64,000 nucleotides of DNA from Lacticaseibacillus yichunensis (lineage in GTDB: Bacteria > Bacillota > Bacilli > Lactobacillales > Lactobacillaceae). Both the position numbers and the translations under genes were made by a program. Location: positions 1 through 64,000 of the forward strand of contig NZ_RHOG01000009.1 in assembly GCF_003946405.1 (NCBI RefSeq), written 5' to 3'. Below, one piece after another: positions 44,343 through 53,381 of the stretch; within the stretch, counting starts at the first letter, position 1, and each line of letters begins with the position of its first letter. The notes under the pieces are model-generated. The model searched no databases and had not been told where the DNA came from. It saw only the letters and a list, made by a program, of their open reading frames with translations.

Positions 44343-46196
44343 TTACGCCTCGTTTTGACCGTCATGCCTCCGCTTACCGGCAAAGCCGAACAAGAGACCG
44401 ATCACGACCAGCCCTGCAATGACGCCGGCCGGACTTGTTTCGTCGCCGGTCTGCGGCAGACTATTTTGGCCATTCTTAGTCTTCGTCGTCTGCGCTGTTT
44501 TCGCTTGGCCGGTGGTCGTTTCTGACTTCGATGTGGCAGGCTGCTGAGTGCCTGTCGAGTCGGTGCCTGCACCTTGATCATCGGTCGAGGTGCCCGGGTT
44601 GGTGTCCGGGTTGCCCGTATTGGTATCCGGATCGCCAGTATTGGTATCATCCGGATCCGTGGTGTCATCGCTGGTCGAAGCGTCCTTGCTGATGAGGTGG
44701 ATCTGGACAGTCTGGTCCGCAGCCCCCGTTAGCACATAAGCCACGCTTGCGGCCTGCCCGTTTGCCAGCACATAACCATCCGGCAAGCCAAGCGCCGCGG
44801 TGTCGATGGTCAGCTGCTGATCCGTGTAGCCGTTGAGGGTCTGCTGCTTCAGCACATTCCCATCGGCGTCGACGAACTCGACCGTCACCGTTTCGGGATC
44901 CGCTTCATAGGCAACCGTCTGCGTCTGATCCGCAGGCGTCTCGGTCGTGCTTGCTTGGGAAAAATCAGTGGTGGCCGTCGCCGCATGATAGCCGGTTACA
45001 GCGGGGTTGGTGACCGTATTTGTCTCGGTAGCTGGCGTCCAGGTCGTGATCCCGGTCACTTCATCGGTGTCGCCTTGCCATTGCACCGTCACGTTTTGCG
45101 TGGCAGGCAAGGCCGTGCGCTGGGCCGCAGGTAAAAAACCATCCGTTTCCGCGTAGGTGTAGGCCACCGAATTCGTGGTCGTCATGGTCGATTGCGTATG
45201 CTTGTGCGTCAGGTGAACCTGCACGACAGGCATGTCGCCATCTTCGTTGTAAGACAGCGTCAACGTTCCACTGGCGGCTTGGCCATCCGCAAGCTGGTAG
45301 CCATCCGGAACGGTCGCCGTCCAGTTGATGGTTTCGTCGGTCACACCAGAGAGATTCTCGAGCGTCCCGACTTGGTAGTGATTATTATCATCATCGATGT
45401 ACTGGATATACGAGTATTGCGGGTCGGCCGTGTAATTGAACGTGATCGACGTATTCTGCGGCGCGCCATTCGTCAGCGTGTCGTAAGTCGTGACGGCAGG
45501 GTTCGCGCTGGCCTGCGTCGCGGTCGTCGAATAGCCCATCACAGTCGGCAGCGTCAGCCCGCTCAGTCCGGCATAGGTGTACACCACTTGGCCGGTCGCG
45601 TTGTTGATATCCGTATTCCAAGTATAGGTCGCATTTGTCGCATAGCTGGCGGCATTAGGAAGACCGGTGTAGCTGACGGCGAGAGTGGTTGTCGTGGTGT
45701 CATATGCGTGGACCTGTTTCATTGGGAATTGGACCACATATTCGCCGGTGGCATCTTCGGGGATAGAAAAGTTGATAATGTATTGGTCGGCATACTCATA
45801 GCGACTTGGCTGAGAGCCAAAATTTCCATAATCAAGCGGGGTCAGATTTGTGCCCACCGTATTATACGTACCGGTATTACCCGTCAGCTGGTTAGCGAAA
45901 ATGTCGCGTTCCAACACCGCATCATTGTTATCAACGTCGACATATTCGATCACCAACGTCACAGGTTGTGGATTTGTCGCGGTATTGCCAGTCAGCTGTA
46001 TCCGGCCAACCCCATTAAAGGTCGGAATCGTTCCGTCATCATCAGCCGCCTGTACTACTTGGACCGGCGACGTCATTGGCAACGTGACCGCAACCGCACT
46101 GCCGAGCGCCAGGACCGTCAATCCCATCGCGACCCATTGGCGGCCGCGCTTGTACAACTTCACACGATGTTTCGATTCATTTATCATTTTAGCCAT
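44343..46196 (-). CDS. LPxTG-anchored mucus-binding-type adhesin with KxYKxGKxW signal
   Basis: A 617-residue surface protein. The extended signal peptide contains KLYKRGRQW, which routes glycosylated or accessory-secreted adhesins; cleavage is expected after VQAA near residue 52. Several beta-rich domains follow. The segment near 335-410 (DEVTGITTWTPATETNTVTN) resembles Mub_B2 domains, and DPETVTVEFVDADGN near 430 and YIQYIDDDNN near 262 resemble MucBP-like strands. A Asp/Thr/Asn-rich spacer (about 505-560) leads to LPQTGDE, a hydrophobic segment and KRRHDG. ATG 46196 has AGGAGG. It probably binds mucus or glycans on a host or plant surface. Confidence 0.85.
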   Translation of the reverse strand: MAKMINESKHRVKLYKRGRQWVAMGLTVLALGSAVAVTLPMTSPVQVVQAADDDGTIPTFNGVGRIQLTGNTATNPQPVTLVIEYVDVDNNDAVLERDIFANQLTGNTGTYNTVGTNLTPLDYGNFGSQPSRYEYADQYIINFSIPEDATGEYVVQFPMKQVHAYDTTTTTLAVSYTGLPNAASYATNATYTWNTDINNATGQVVYTYAGLSGLTLPTVMGYSTTATQASANPAVTTYDTLTNGAPQNTSITFNYTADPQYSYIQYIDDDNNHYQVGTLENLSGVTDETINWTATVPDGYQLADGQAASGTLTLSYNEDGDMPVVQVHLTHKHTQSTMTTTNSVAYTYAETDGFLPAAQRTALPATQNVTVQWQGDTDEVTGITTWTPATETNTVTNPAVTGYHAATATTDFSQASTTETPADQTQTVAYEADPETVTVEFVDADGNVLKQQTLNGYTDQQLTIDTAALGLPDGYVLANGQAASVAYVLTGAADQTVQIHLISKDASTSDDTTDPDDTNTGDPDTNTGNPDTNPGTSTDDQGAGTDSTGTQQPATSKSETTTGQAKTAQTTKTKNGQNSLPQTGDETSPAGVIAGLVVIGLLFGFAGKRRHDGQNEA

Positions 46197-46578
46197 TTAT
46201 ATAGAACCTCCTAGACACGATGTCAGTCGACAACAGCAACTCGCCACAGCGCGAGCCAATAACTCGTAAAAATTATTGGTGTTATCATTACTGTCTTAAT
46301 TATAACCGAAATCTGTAACAATATCAAATTGGCCAAGACCGGCAAAATAATTAACCGTTATTACTTATACGGTGGGAGTTCTATCGCAAAAAGGCGGTGT
46401 GATGCGGTTGTGTTCTTTTGCCAGAAACACAGTTCCAAAATAACAATAGAATTTTACAAAAGATGAAATTGTTAATCCGGTATAACTATTTTTCTCGCAA
46501 CATCAATATGCCGTCGTTTTTCTGGGAATCAAACAAGGCCCAGCAAATGGCCAGGCCCAGTTTTGATGAGATGATCGA
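46197..46578. other. 382-bp gap between the two adhesin genes
   Basis: AT-rich DNA with the promoter of the first adhesin. A GGCC-rich imperfect hairpin near 46538-46560 may end the second adhesin transcript. I see no gene. Confidence 0.5.
46299..46327 (-). promoter_or_regulatory. promoter of the first adhesin gene
   Basis: Minus strand TTGATA, a 17-bp spacer and TATAAT, about 100 bp before the ATG. One of the best -10 boxes in the window. Confidence 0.75.
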
Positions 46579-49251
46579 TTATTCGCGGCGCTGTTTGCGC
46601 ATGCCGATCAGAAGTGCCGACGTTGCCAAAACCACAAGGCCCAAAACGGTCAGTGGTTCAGTCGCAGTCTCGCCAGTTTGCGGAAGCGATGCGGCAGAAT
46701 CCTTTTTATCCGTTGACTTCTGATCAGACGTCTTCGTCGCGGCCGAGTTGTCCGCTTTCTTGGTCGTCGTCTCATCCGTTGTCGCAGGCTTCGACTCGGA
46801 TTTTGTATCAGGCTTGGCGTCTGGTTTGGTGGTCGGATTCGTCGATGGGGTCACAGCATCCTTGGTGTAGACCAAGATCACAGTCTGCGCCTCAGCGGTC
46901 AGCCGCCCGGCCAGTGCTGCAGAGCCTGCGCCCAGCGACGTGTAGTGATAGCCCTTGATGCTGGTCAGCGCGATAGTATAGCCGTTGCCGATAGAGCCGG
47001 TATGGACCGCGTCGGGGGCGATCGCGTTGCCCTTCTCATCGACAAACTTGACGGTCAGATCACCGGCCTTGACCGGCGTCGTCACACCGCGTTTTGGCGT
47101 GTAGACAAAAGCGATCGTCTGCGCGTCAGCTTTGAGCGTACCCGTCAATGCGGCGGAACCGCTGGCAACCTTCTTGAAGGTATAGTTCGCCAGCTCCGGC
47201 GCCGTGACCGAATAACCGTTGCCAACATACCCCGACCGGACCGTAGCCGCTTTGATCGTGTTGCCGTAATCATCGACGTACTTCACAGTCAGATCACTGG
47301 CTTTGATTGGCGTCGTCTCACCACGTTTTGGCGTGTAGACCAGGGTGATCGTCTGCGCATCAGCCTTGAGTGTGCCGGTCAATGCAGCGGAACCCGAAGC
47401 TACCTTGTTGAAGGTATAATTCGCCAGCTCTGGCGCCGTGACCGAGTACCCATTACCAATATAACCAGACTTGATCGTATCCGCTTTGATCGTGTTGCCA
47501 TAATCATCGACATACTTCACGGTCAGATCACCGGCCTTGACCGGCGTCGTCTCACCACGTTTTGGCGTGTAGACCAGGGTGATCGTCTGCGCGTCGGCCT
47601 TCAAAGTCCCTGTCAATGATGCGGAGCCACTGGCGACTTTATTGAAGGTATAATTCTCAAGCTCCGGTGCGGTTACCGAGTAGCCATTGCCCACATAGCC
47701 CGCGCGGACCGTATCCGCTTTGATCGTATTGCCATAATCATCGACGTACTTCACGGTCAGATCACCGGCTTTGACTGGTGTGGTCTCCACGTGAGACGGA
47801 CGATAAACTAGGGTCACCAGCTGATTGCCAGCCGTGTAAGTGCCAGTCAGCGGGGAAGAGCCGGCCGCGGTCGGATCATAAATATAATTTTCGATGCTCG
47901 GGACCTCAACCGTGTAAGGCGTCCCTAGAAGTGCCTCGTCCAACTTCTTACTTGGGGCGATCGTGTTCCCATTTTCATCGACATAATTGACGGTGACATT
48001 ACCATAGGTGACAAATGGCAGCTCAATATCATTTTGAGCCGTATCAGAAGACAAGGTGATGAACTGTGCGCCATCCAGCCGCGAATTGCCGATCGCGTTG
48101 ACCGGATAAGCCGCTGTCACAGCATTACCGTCCTTATCCGTCGTCGGTGCCGCGGTCCCGGCAGGATAGAACGCAATCACGTCGCCAGGCAATCCCTTGA
48201 GTCCAGTCTGCGATGGCCCAGTGACACCCGCCGGCAGCCCAGTCGAAGCGATGTCTAGCGTTGTCTCAATTGGCGTATAGGAAAAATCGTTGAACGTGGC
48301 CGAATACGCCGCATGGGAACCCGCAGTGGCGCCGGTCAAAACAATGGAGAATGGTGTGCCGGCATATTGTTTCGCAGTGTAGTCATTTGTCCATTGTGCG
48401 ACCTGAGTACCGCTATCATCATAGACCGTCGTGGTGATCGTCTGCGTAGCCGCATCATAGCTGAGGTCAAATGTGTATGTGAGCGCCCCTGCTTCGCTGT
48501 TAGATGGCACGATACCCGTGGAAACTGGCTTGTCCAACGCTATGCCGGGATTCAGGCCCGATGTGTAATACGTGATGCCAGGTGTGGTCCAAGATTGTAT
48601 GTTCCCATCAGCGTCATAGTATTTAGACGGCGAAGCGCCCAATGCATTCGTGGACACATTGAAGCTAAGTAGCTTGGTCGCATCATAGCTGACACCCAAT
48701 TGGCCACCAGTCTGAGCTGTGGTCGGTGCGTCCTCAGGTGAAACATCTTCAAAGAACAGCGCCGTCCCATCCCCACCCAACCAATCGCTCATGGACGGGT
48801 CCCATGCGATGTTTGTCGTAATGTTGATATGAAAATCAGTCGTGAAGTCGACCTGCCGTTTGGCGACGACCATCCCAATACCAGCCGGATAAGAATTTGG
48901 ATTCTCTTCAGTTGGCTCAGTCTCATACCCAGTCGTCAGTTGTACCTGATTGCCGTTGATCGTCAGCGGATCCCCGTTTGTCGCGGAGCGCGCCGTGAAG
49001 TTTTGGGCCATCGTATCGCCGCTGACCGCGATTTCACGTCCAGTCTGCGCCAGATTGACCGACAGATCGCCATTGACATCTGTGGTCGTGACGATCGCCA
49101 TGCTGGCTGCGACTTCGCTTTGTCCCGCAGGCTCACCCGCCGCAGCGACCGGCTGGGCAATTGACCAGCCGCCGACCACAAGCGTTGCGCCTAACACCAG
49201 GGCAAACAACCACGTCTTGCCCTTTTTGTACATCTTATAATGCTCTTTCAT
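46579..49251 (-). CDS. LPxTG-anchored adhesin with L-type lectin domain and MucBP repeats
   Basis: An 890-residue surface protein. The signal has KMYKKGKTW (KxYKxGKxW type). Residues about 60-330 form a bacterial legume-lectin-like domain (GIGMVVAKRQVDFTTDFHIN, WLGGDGTALFFEDVSPED, TFNDFSYTPIE). Five MucBP-type repeats follow (about 415-800). Three of them are nearly identical, 78 residues long, each opening AGDLTVKYVDDYGNTIKA. A Lys/Thr/Ser/Asp-rich spacer leads to LPQTGET, a hydrophobic span and RKQRRE. It should bind carbohydrates on host or environmental surfaces. The near-identical repeats can recombine and vary in number. ATG 49251 lies in the same orientation as the first adhesin. Confidence 0.88.
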   Translation of the reverse strand: MKEHYKMYKKGKTWLFALVLGATLVVGGWSIAQPVAAAGEPAGQSEVAASMAIVTTTDVNGDLSVNLAQTGREIAVSGDTMAQNFTARSATNGDPLTINGNQVQLTTGYETEPTEENPNSYPAGIGMVVAKRQVDFTTDFHINITTNIAWDPSMSDWLGGDGTALFFEDVSPEDAPTTAQTGGQLGVSYDATKLLSFNVSTNALGASPSKYYDADGNIQSWTTPGITYYTSGLNPGIALDKPVSTGIVPSNSEAGALTYTFDLSYDAATQTITTTVYDDSGTQVAQWTNDYTAKQYAGTPFSIVLTGATAGSHAAYSATFNDFSYTPIETTLDIASTGLPAGVTGPSQTGLKGLPGDVIAFYPAGTAAPTTDKDGNAVTAAYPVNAIGNSRLDGAQFITLSSDTAQNDIELPFVTYGNVTVNYVDENGNTIAPSKKLDEALLGTPYTVEVPSIENYIYDPTAAGSSPLTGTYTAGNQLVTLVYRPSHVETTPVKAGDLTVKYVDDYGNTIKADTVRAGYVGNGYSVTAPELENYTFNKVASGSASLTGTLKADAQTITLVYTPKRGETTPVKAGDLTVKYVDDYGNTIKADTIKSGYIGNGYSVTAPELANYTFNKVASGSAALTGTLKADAQTITLVYTPKRGETTPIKASDLTVKYVDDYGNTIKAATVRSGYVGNGYSVTAPELANYTFKKVASGSAALTGTLKADAQTIAFVYTPKRGVTTPVKAGDLTVKFVDEKGNAIAPDAVHTGSIGNGYTIALTSIKGYHYTSLGAGSAALAGRLTAEAQTVILVYTKDAVTPSTNPTTKPDAKPDTKSESKPATTDETTTKKADNSAATKTSDQKSTDKKDSAASLPQTGETATEPLTVLGLVVLATSALLIGMRKQRRE
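47052..47790 (-). repeat. tandem 234-bp coding repeats (MucBP units)
   Basis: Three consecutive units of 234 bp, recognised by GGTCAGATCACCGGC-like boundaries at about 47052, 47288, 47522 and 47756. They differ by scattered, mostly third-position changes, so duplication is recent but not the latest event. Confidence 0.85.
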
Positions 49252-49764
49252 TGCTCCGAACCCTCCAGTCTGGTCTAGCCCGCCACGCCAGCCGCCCGGA
49301 AATAACCGATCGATCGCGTAGCAATGCCGAAAAGCCTTCAGCCGGTTGGTATTTTCACTGTCCCCACATGACCGTGGAAAAACCGTTCCCGTGCTGAATT
49401 GTTTATACCATATTCTAATTAGTGCAGATAGAAACCGTTTTCGAACACGTTGAGCGTAGCATTAAAAAAAACAAGTTCGTTGCCAATATTGACAAAATTC
49501 GTTTCGGAAATTGGACGCAAAGCGCAAAATTGGTCTAGTCGAAACGGCGAGTTTTCTTTAAAAAACCGGCGTTCTTTATATAGGAAAGGCCGTAACCACC
49601 ACTTTCCGAGGCACTGGCATTCGCGATGTGAATGTCTCACTAATTTATTTATTAGAATCAATTACTGAGCACTTTCGAAAGTTGGCATGTGACATCATAC
49701 TAGGTGTGTAAGTAATGCGGCGATGGGGATCGCCATCTGTTTTACAGTTTCTGGGGGAATTTTT
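49252..49764. other. 513-bp intergenic region between divergent adhesin and lipoprotein genes
   Basis: AT-rich compared with its surroundings. It contains the extended -10 of the adhesin and a plus-strand TTGACA (near 49488) without a clear partner. This is a plausible binding region for the nearby Mga-like regulator. No supported ORF. Confidence 0.5.
49402..49410 (-). promoter_or_regulatory. extended -10 promoter of the lectin-domain adhesin gene
   Basis: Minus strand TGGTATAAA, about 150 bp before the start codon. The -35 is poor, which would suit an activator-dependent promoter. Confidence 0.5.
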
Positions 49765-50553
49765 TTGGTCAACAAGAAGCAGATCACGGCAGCAGTCGCG
49801 GCCCTGATCTTTGTCGTGTTTGGTGCGGGCTGCGGTCAACAAGCCGCAACGAGCCCGGCCGCAACGGAAGCGCTCGTCGTTTCGGCGCCTGCGCCTGTCG
49901 TCCCGGTGGTGAACCGAAGTGGCCGGCACCAGCCAGCCGTTTCCGTACCGTCTGTTCGTGTGCAAAAGCCGAAAGCGCGCGTCCAGGCCAGTCCAAAACC
50001 GGCCGGAACGCCTGCAAAATCGGCAGCGCACGCCCCAGCCAAGCAAGTCACAACCGCAAGAGCGGAAACCGCCTCTGCGAAAGCCGCGCCTGCGACCAAC
50101 CGCGAGCCGGCCACGCCCGCAAAGCCGGTCAGCAAGGTCTCTGCGCAACAGGCCATCACGCCGGCAAAGTCGACTGTCAAAAAGTCGACCGTGCCCAAAT
50201 CGGTGAGCGGTTTAACGATGGCGGGCCAAACGTTTGCCATTGGCACCTTCACCGGGCTCGGCCACGTGCCAGGCGACCGCGTCTACTCATGGACGGCGGT
50301 GGCCAACCATTATCTGGTCGAGGCCACCGGGGTCGCGCATGATGCCCTGCAACAACTCAGCATCGGTGCGCCAATCACCGTGAACGGTCATCTCTACCAC
50401 CTAGTTGCGATCAAGCGCCACGTGGTCAATGACCAGGCGGCGATCACGACGTTGAAGACGCTGAAGGCGCAGTACGGCGGCATTTCTCTTCAGACCTGTG
50501 TCCAAACAGGTGGTAGCGGCGTTTCACCGCTTGATCTCTTCTTCGCGAATTGA
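49765..50553 (+). CDS. putative lipoprotein with C-terminal sortase-like domain
   Basis: A 262-residue exported protein. MVNKKQITAAVAALIFVVFG precedes Cys23, an imperfect lipobox (GAGC), so it is probably lipid-anchored or secreted. Residues 25-150 are a Pro/Ala/Lys/Thr-rich wall-spanning linker. The last 110 residues look like a sortase barrel: LTMAGQTFAIG, a histidine in VANHYLVEATG (His182), LSIGAPITVNGHLYHLVAI, and a TLxTC-like motif, ISLQTCV (Cys245). The catalytic Arg usually found shortly after the Cys is missing (SPLDLFFAN). The likely start is TTG 49765, after GGGGGAA. It is divergent from the adhesins. Confidence 0.6.
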   Translation: MVNKKQITAAVAALIFVVFGAGCGQQAATSPAATEALVVSAPAPVVPVVNRSGRHQPAVSVPSVRVQKPKARVQASPKPAGTPAKSAAHAPAKQVTTARAETASAKAAPATNREPATPAKPVSKVSAQQAITPAKSTVKKSTVPKSVSGLTMAGQTFAIGTFTGLGHVPGDRVYSWTAVANHYLVEATGVAHDALQQLSIGAPITVNGHLYHLVAIKRHVVNDQAAITTLKTLKAQYGGISLQTCVQTGGSGVSPLDLFFAN

Positions 50554-50700
50554 GTGTCTGTTTTTGAAGCGGCATCTGCCGCCGGCCATGTGAATGCGCT
50601 GGGTCACATGGCTTTGTATCTACAGCAAGCCGGCTCACCCCACAGCAAGAGCGGTTGCTCACCAGCGTCTCCGAACTATCTAGCACGACGTCTGCTCAAC

Positions 50701-50755
50701 CGAAAAAGCCATTTTCTCCGTGACCAACCACGACGGAGACAATGACTTTTTTGTT
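50701..50755. terminator. terminator between the convergent lipoprotein and mga-like genes
   Basis: AAAGCCATTTTCTCCG and CGGAGACAATGACTTTTTT form an imperfect stem with A and T runs. Confidence 0.65.
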
Positions 50756-50778
50756 TTATATCAAAATGAATCCAGCGC

Positions 50779-52311
50779 TCAGTCCTCGGTTGCTTGGTCC
50801 CGCTGCGCCGCCACGAACCGGTCATACCGGTCGCTCAAAAAGCGCATGTAGATGTGCTCCAAAAACAGCTCCAGGTCGCCCATGTCCGGCGTGAAATCCG
50901 GTGACAGGACGATGAAGACGCGCGAATCCTCACGCTCGGCGGCACCGGTCGGGCGCGCCGTGATCACCGCATCATAATGATGGGCGGGGTGATAGGCTTC
51001 AAAATCGACCGTTACCGTGGTCCGCAGCGTGCGTCTGATCAATTCGATCTGCGCCTCGGTGAACATCCGGTCGCGCCCAAAATTACAGCCGACCACGATT
51101 TTATCCTGAATATTGGCGATCACTAAGTCCATTGCCATGCGGTAACGCAGGGAAAGCTCATCCAATTTTTCAGCTGAGATGCCGCCATGGGTCGCCATGA
51201 TCGTGGCCGTCGCCTGGCGCATGCGCACAAGGACCTTGGTGACGCGCTCGCTTGGCACGCGGAACATGACCGGCATCGGAATGTAATTGGCGGGTACGTT
51301 GATGATGCCGTTGAAATACAGCACGCTGAAATAACTTTGCTGCAAGGAATAAGACAGCATGTCGAACACATCATCAGTGATCGTGAACGCGCCCAGCGAT
51401 GTGCGCACCAGCTGGCCGATCGTGCGGTCCAACGCAGTGATCGCCGGGTCTTTTGCCGTCTCAGCCGCGATCGCGCGCCGCCCGCCTTCGCTGTCCGTGG
51501 AAAAGGCCATGTTCGCCATCATCATGCGTTCGAGCCACAGCTGTTCGCCGGCGGTCCAAGTCATGCCAGTCGCATGGGCGTGTGTCGCCACAACATCGCG
51601 AATCAGTGCGAGCTCAGGCGTCGCGTCATCCAGACACACCCCGCGGGGTAGATTCGCCGTGTGTTTTGCCGCCCGCGCCTTCATGATGGCAAAATACAGC
51701 TGCATTCGCACCGTCCCATCCCAGGAAAAAAGGCCCGGGCTGCGGCGCTCGATGCCTTCGATCACCGCCGTTCCAGAAGGGACCATGATCTGCGAGACGA
51801 TCAGATCATACGGCACCGTTGCCCAGATCCACTGGACAAAAAGATGGCGAATCTGCGGCTCACTGCCAACCAGCCGGCCCGCCTTGATCTGCACCTGAAA
51901 TTCTTCCAGATGGCCGTTAAGCTCGCGAATCCGTCGCGCTAACGTCGCCCGGCTGATATGCAGCATCTCCGCTCGTTGAACCAAACTCAGCTCCGGGTGA
52001 ATCAACAGGTCGATCAAGAGCCGATAAGACAACGACCGCTCGAAAAAACAATAGTAGTCGATCTCCTGGGCTGACCACTGATGCGTCCCATGCAAGACGA
52101 TCACATCATCCGTCAGATCTAGCGTCAGCCCGCCTTCCAGCCGGACCAGTCGATTGCACAAGGCGCTCAGGTCACTGTGAAGCGTGGCCGGCGACTGCGC
52201 AAGCTGTTGCGTGAGCGCACCAAAACTAAGCGGCTTACTCTGCCGCAATAAAAATTGTAATAATCGAAGCTGGCGCTGCTCATCTGCATCAAGAATCTCG
52301 AAGATCTCCAT
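50779..52311 (-). CDS. Mga/AtxA-like PRD-containing transcriptional regulator
   Basis: A 510-residue regulator. Two N-terminal helix-turn-helix segments (about 15-60, and 95-140 with LSLVQRAEMLHISRATLARR) are followed by a helical PRD-like core and a C-terminal EIIB-like domain. This is the layout of Mga and AtxA, virulence regulators whose activity depends on PTS phosphorylation. Mga activates surface-protein genes in streptococci. Here it sits next to two LPxTG adhesins and a sortase-like lipoprotein, so a similar role is a reasonable inference. ATG 52311 follows GGAGGAAA. Without alignment I cannot say which PRD histidines are kept. Confidence 0.75.
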   Translation of the reverse strand: MEIFEILDADEQRQLRLLQFLLRQSKPLSFGALTQQLAQSPATLHSDLSALCNRLVRLEGGLTLDLTDDVIVLHGTHQWSAQEIDYYCFFERSLSYRLLIDLLIHPELSLVQRAEMLHISRATLARRIRELNGHLEEFQVQIKAGRLVGSEPQIRHLFVQWIWATVPYDLIVSQIMVPSGTAVIEGIERRSPGLFSWDGTVRMQLYFAIMKARAAKHTANLPRGVCLDDATPELALIRDVVATHAHATGMTWTAGEQLWLERMMMANMAFSTDSEGGRRAIAAETAKDPAITALDRTIGQLVRTSLGAFTITDDVFDMLSYSLQQSYFSVLYFNGIINVPANYIPMPVMFRVPSERVTKVLVRMRQATATIMATHGGISAEKLDELSLRYRMAMDLVIANIQDKIVVGCNFGRDRMFTEAQIELIRRTLRTTVTVDFEAYHPAHHYDAVITARPTGAAEREDSRVFIVLSPDFTPDMGDLELFLEHIYMRFLSDRYDRFVAAQRDQATED

Positions 52312-52689
52312 ACAGGTTTCCTCCCAAAAATGCCCCCGAACGCTCGCACATCGTCCCCACGGCGATGTTGTTCCCTGGAAGATAAATTATACATAATTGG
52401 CGATTTTTTAACAAGAAGCTGGCCGCCGAATAACAGCGTCCCTGCGGCGTTCTCACCCCCGCGTCGGCTACCTCGAAAGCCGTCATCCAGCCGCGATCAG
52501 TCTGACAACAAGACAGGTCGGATCACCCATCGCCCGCGCCAGTATGGGCTTTGACAGATCAATCATGCCCGGTCCTGCTTGTGAAGTGCCTGAAACGCCC
52601 GGCCGAGCGCATCCTCTTTTTGGCGAGGTAGACCAATTGATTAAAGAACTCTGCCCTTGGGTATGAAAAACAGACAGTATAACAATTTT
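52312..52689. other. 378-bp intergenic segment
   Basis: The upstream region of the mga-like gene, with AT-rich DNA near its start, then about 200 bp that look like decayed repeat sequence (CGCCCGGCCGAGCGC near 52597). No supported gene. Confidence 0.4.
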
Positions 52690-53000
52690 CAGCGCCATCA
52701 ACCGTCCAGGCCGCACTCCCTGCCCACCCCTGAACGCTCGGCTCCGCACCCTGAAGTTGGGCTACGCGCGGCAGGTCTGAAACATCTAGTCGTCCCGGTC
52801 GCTCGATGGCCAAGGACGCCATCAACCACCCAGGCCGCACTAGCTGTTCAGACCTAAACGCCGCGCTTCGCACCCTGAAGTTGGGCTCCAGCCCGCATGG
52901 TGGGGACATCTAACTGTCTCGTGCACTCGAGGCGAAGTGCGTCTCAAGCACCCGAGCCAAGTTAGCTGCCCCACTATCCCGCGGGCCGGAGCACCCTGAA
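52690..53000 (-). repeat. family B tandem hairpin repeats, two full units and a partial (B3)
   Basis: On the minus strand, units open with CAGGGTG at about 52998, 52875 and 52755, a spacing of about 121 bp. The first unit has the apical stem TGAGACGCACTTCGCCTCGAG. The second has TTGATGGCG with GGCCATCGA. The outer arms of the second are AGGTCTGAACAGCTAG and CTAGATGTTTCAGACCT. The third breaks off after its first arm. The array starts directly at the U-run of the small-protein terminator. Confidence 0.75.
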
Positions 53001-53002
53001 TC

Positions 53003-53032
53003 AAAAAAACCCGCTGTCCTCGGACAACGGGG
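53003..53032 (-). terminator. terminator of the small acidic protein gene
   Basis: Minus strand CCCGTTGTCC, GAG, GGACAGCGGG, then TTTTTTT. Confidence 0.85.
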
Positions 53033-53059
53033 TCGCCGCAGCGTTGCACGCGTCGGCTA

Positions 53060-53275
53060 TTACTTCTTGAGAACGGATTCCACAAGAGCTTTGACTTCAT
53101 CATCGCTCTTGTCCAGGACCGGCTTCATTTCCTTTTCGGTCTTGATCGTATCCTTTCCGTTCTTCTCCATGTAGTAGTCCCACAATGCATCGCGAACCGG
53201 GGTCTCGGAATCGCTCCAATCAAACACCGCGTTCATCGGCTTATCAAGTACAAGCGTCTTTTCAACATCTGCCAT
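53060..53275 (-). CDS. small acidic protein of unknown function, possibly HrcA-controlled
   Basis: A 71-residue soluble, strongly charged protein ([20 protein letters not shown] at the start, [12 protein letters not shown] at the end). I do not recognise a family. The frame is open to 53293, but the GGAGG site eight bases before ATG 53275 fixes the start, and the terminator directly behind it supports a real gene. A -10 box, TATACT, lies at 53320-53325 (minus strand), and a CIRCE-like palindrome at 53355-53381 lies 80 bp upstream. The high proportion of Asp, Glu and Lys recalls small abundant stress proteins, but this is only an impression. Confidence 0.7.
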   Translation of the reverse strand: MADVEKTLVLDKPMNAVFDWSDSETPVRDALWDYYMEKNGKDTIKTEKEMKPVLDKSDDEVKALVESVLKK

Positions 53276-53354
53276 GATCTTTACCTCCATCATTGTTTTC
53301 TTACCTTACGGACAACAACAGTATAACGCATTTGCCAGCGACCGGCGCACTTTT

Positions 53355-53381
53355 TTAGCACTTGAATGAAGATAGTGCTAA
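53355..53381. promoter_or_regulatory. CIRCE-like element
   Basis: TTAGCACTT, nine bases, TAGTGCTAA. It is identical to the HrcA operator (TTAGCACTC-N9-GAGTGCTAA) except at the innermost base of each arm, and the two changes are symmetric with respect to the spacer. It lies between the small acidic protein gene and the divergent MFS gene. Confidence 0.65.

Noticed and set aside
47052-47790. Possible CRISPR or mobile repeat from the 234-bp periodicity
   Set aside because: The units are in frame and encode MucBP-type protein repeats.
47783-47798. parS-like sequence with a central TCCACGTGA inside the lectin adhesin gene
   Set aside because: Only 11 of 16 positions match the parS consensus, both ends are wrong, and it lies at a repeat boundary of a coding sequence.
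49419-49661. 80-codon minus-strand frame in the adhesin-lipoprotein gap
   Set aside because: No ribosome binding site, odd composition and no family resemblance. The region fits a regulatory gap better.
52690-53000. Integron attC-like sites, suggested by units of about 121 bp with imperfect hairpins and CCCAACT ends
   Set aside because: The units are directly tandem without gene cassettes, no integrase is seen, and the conserved attC core spacing is not met.
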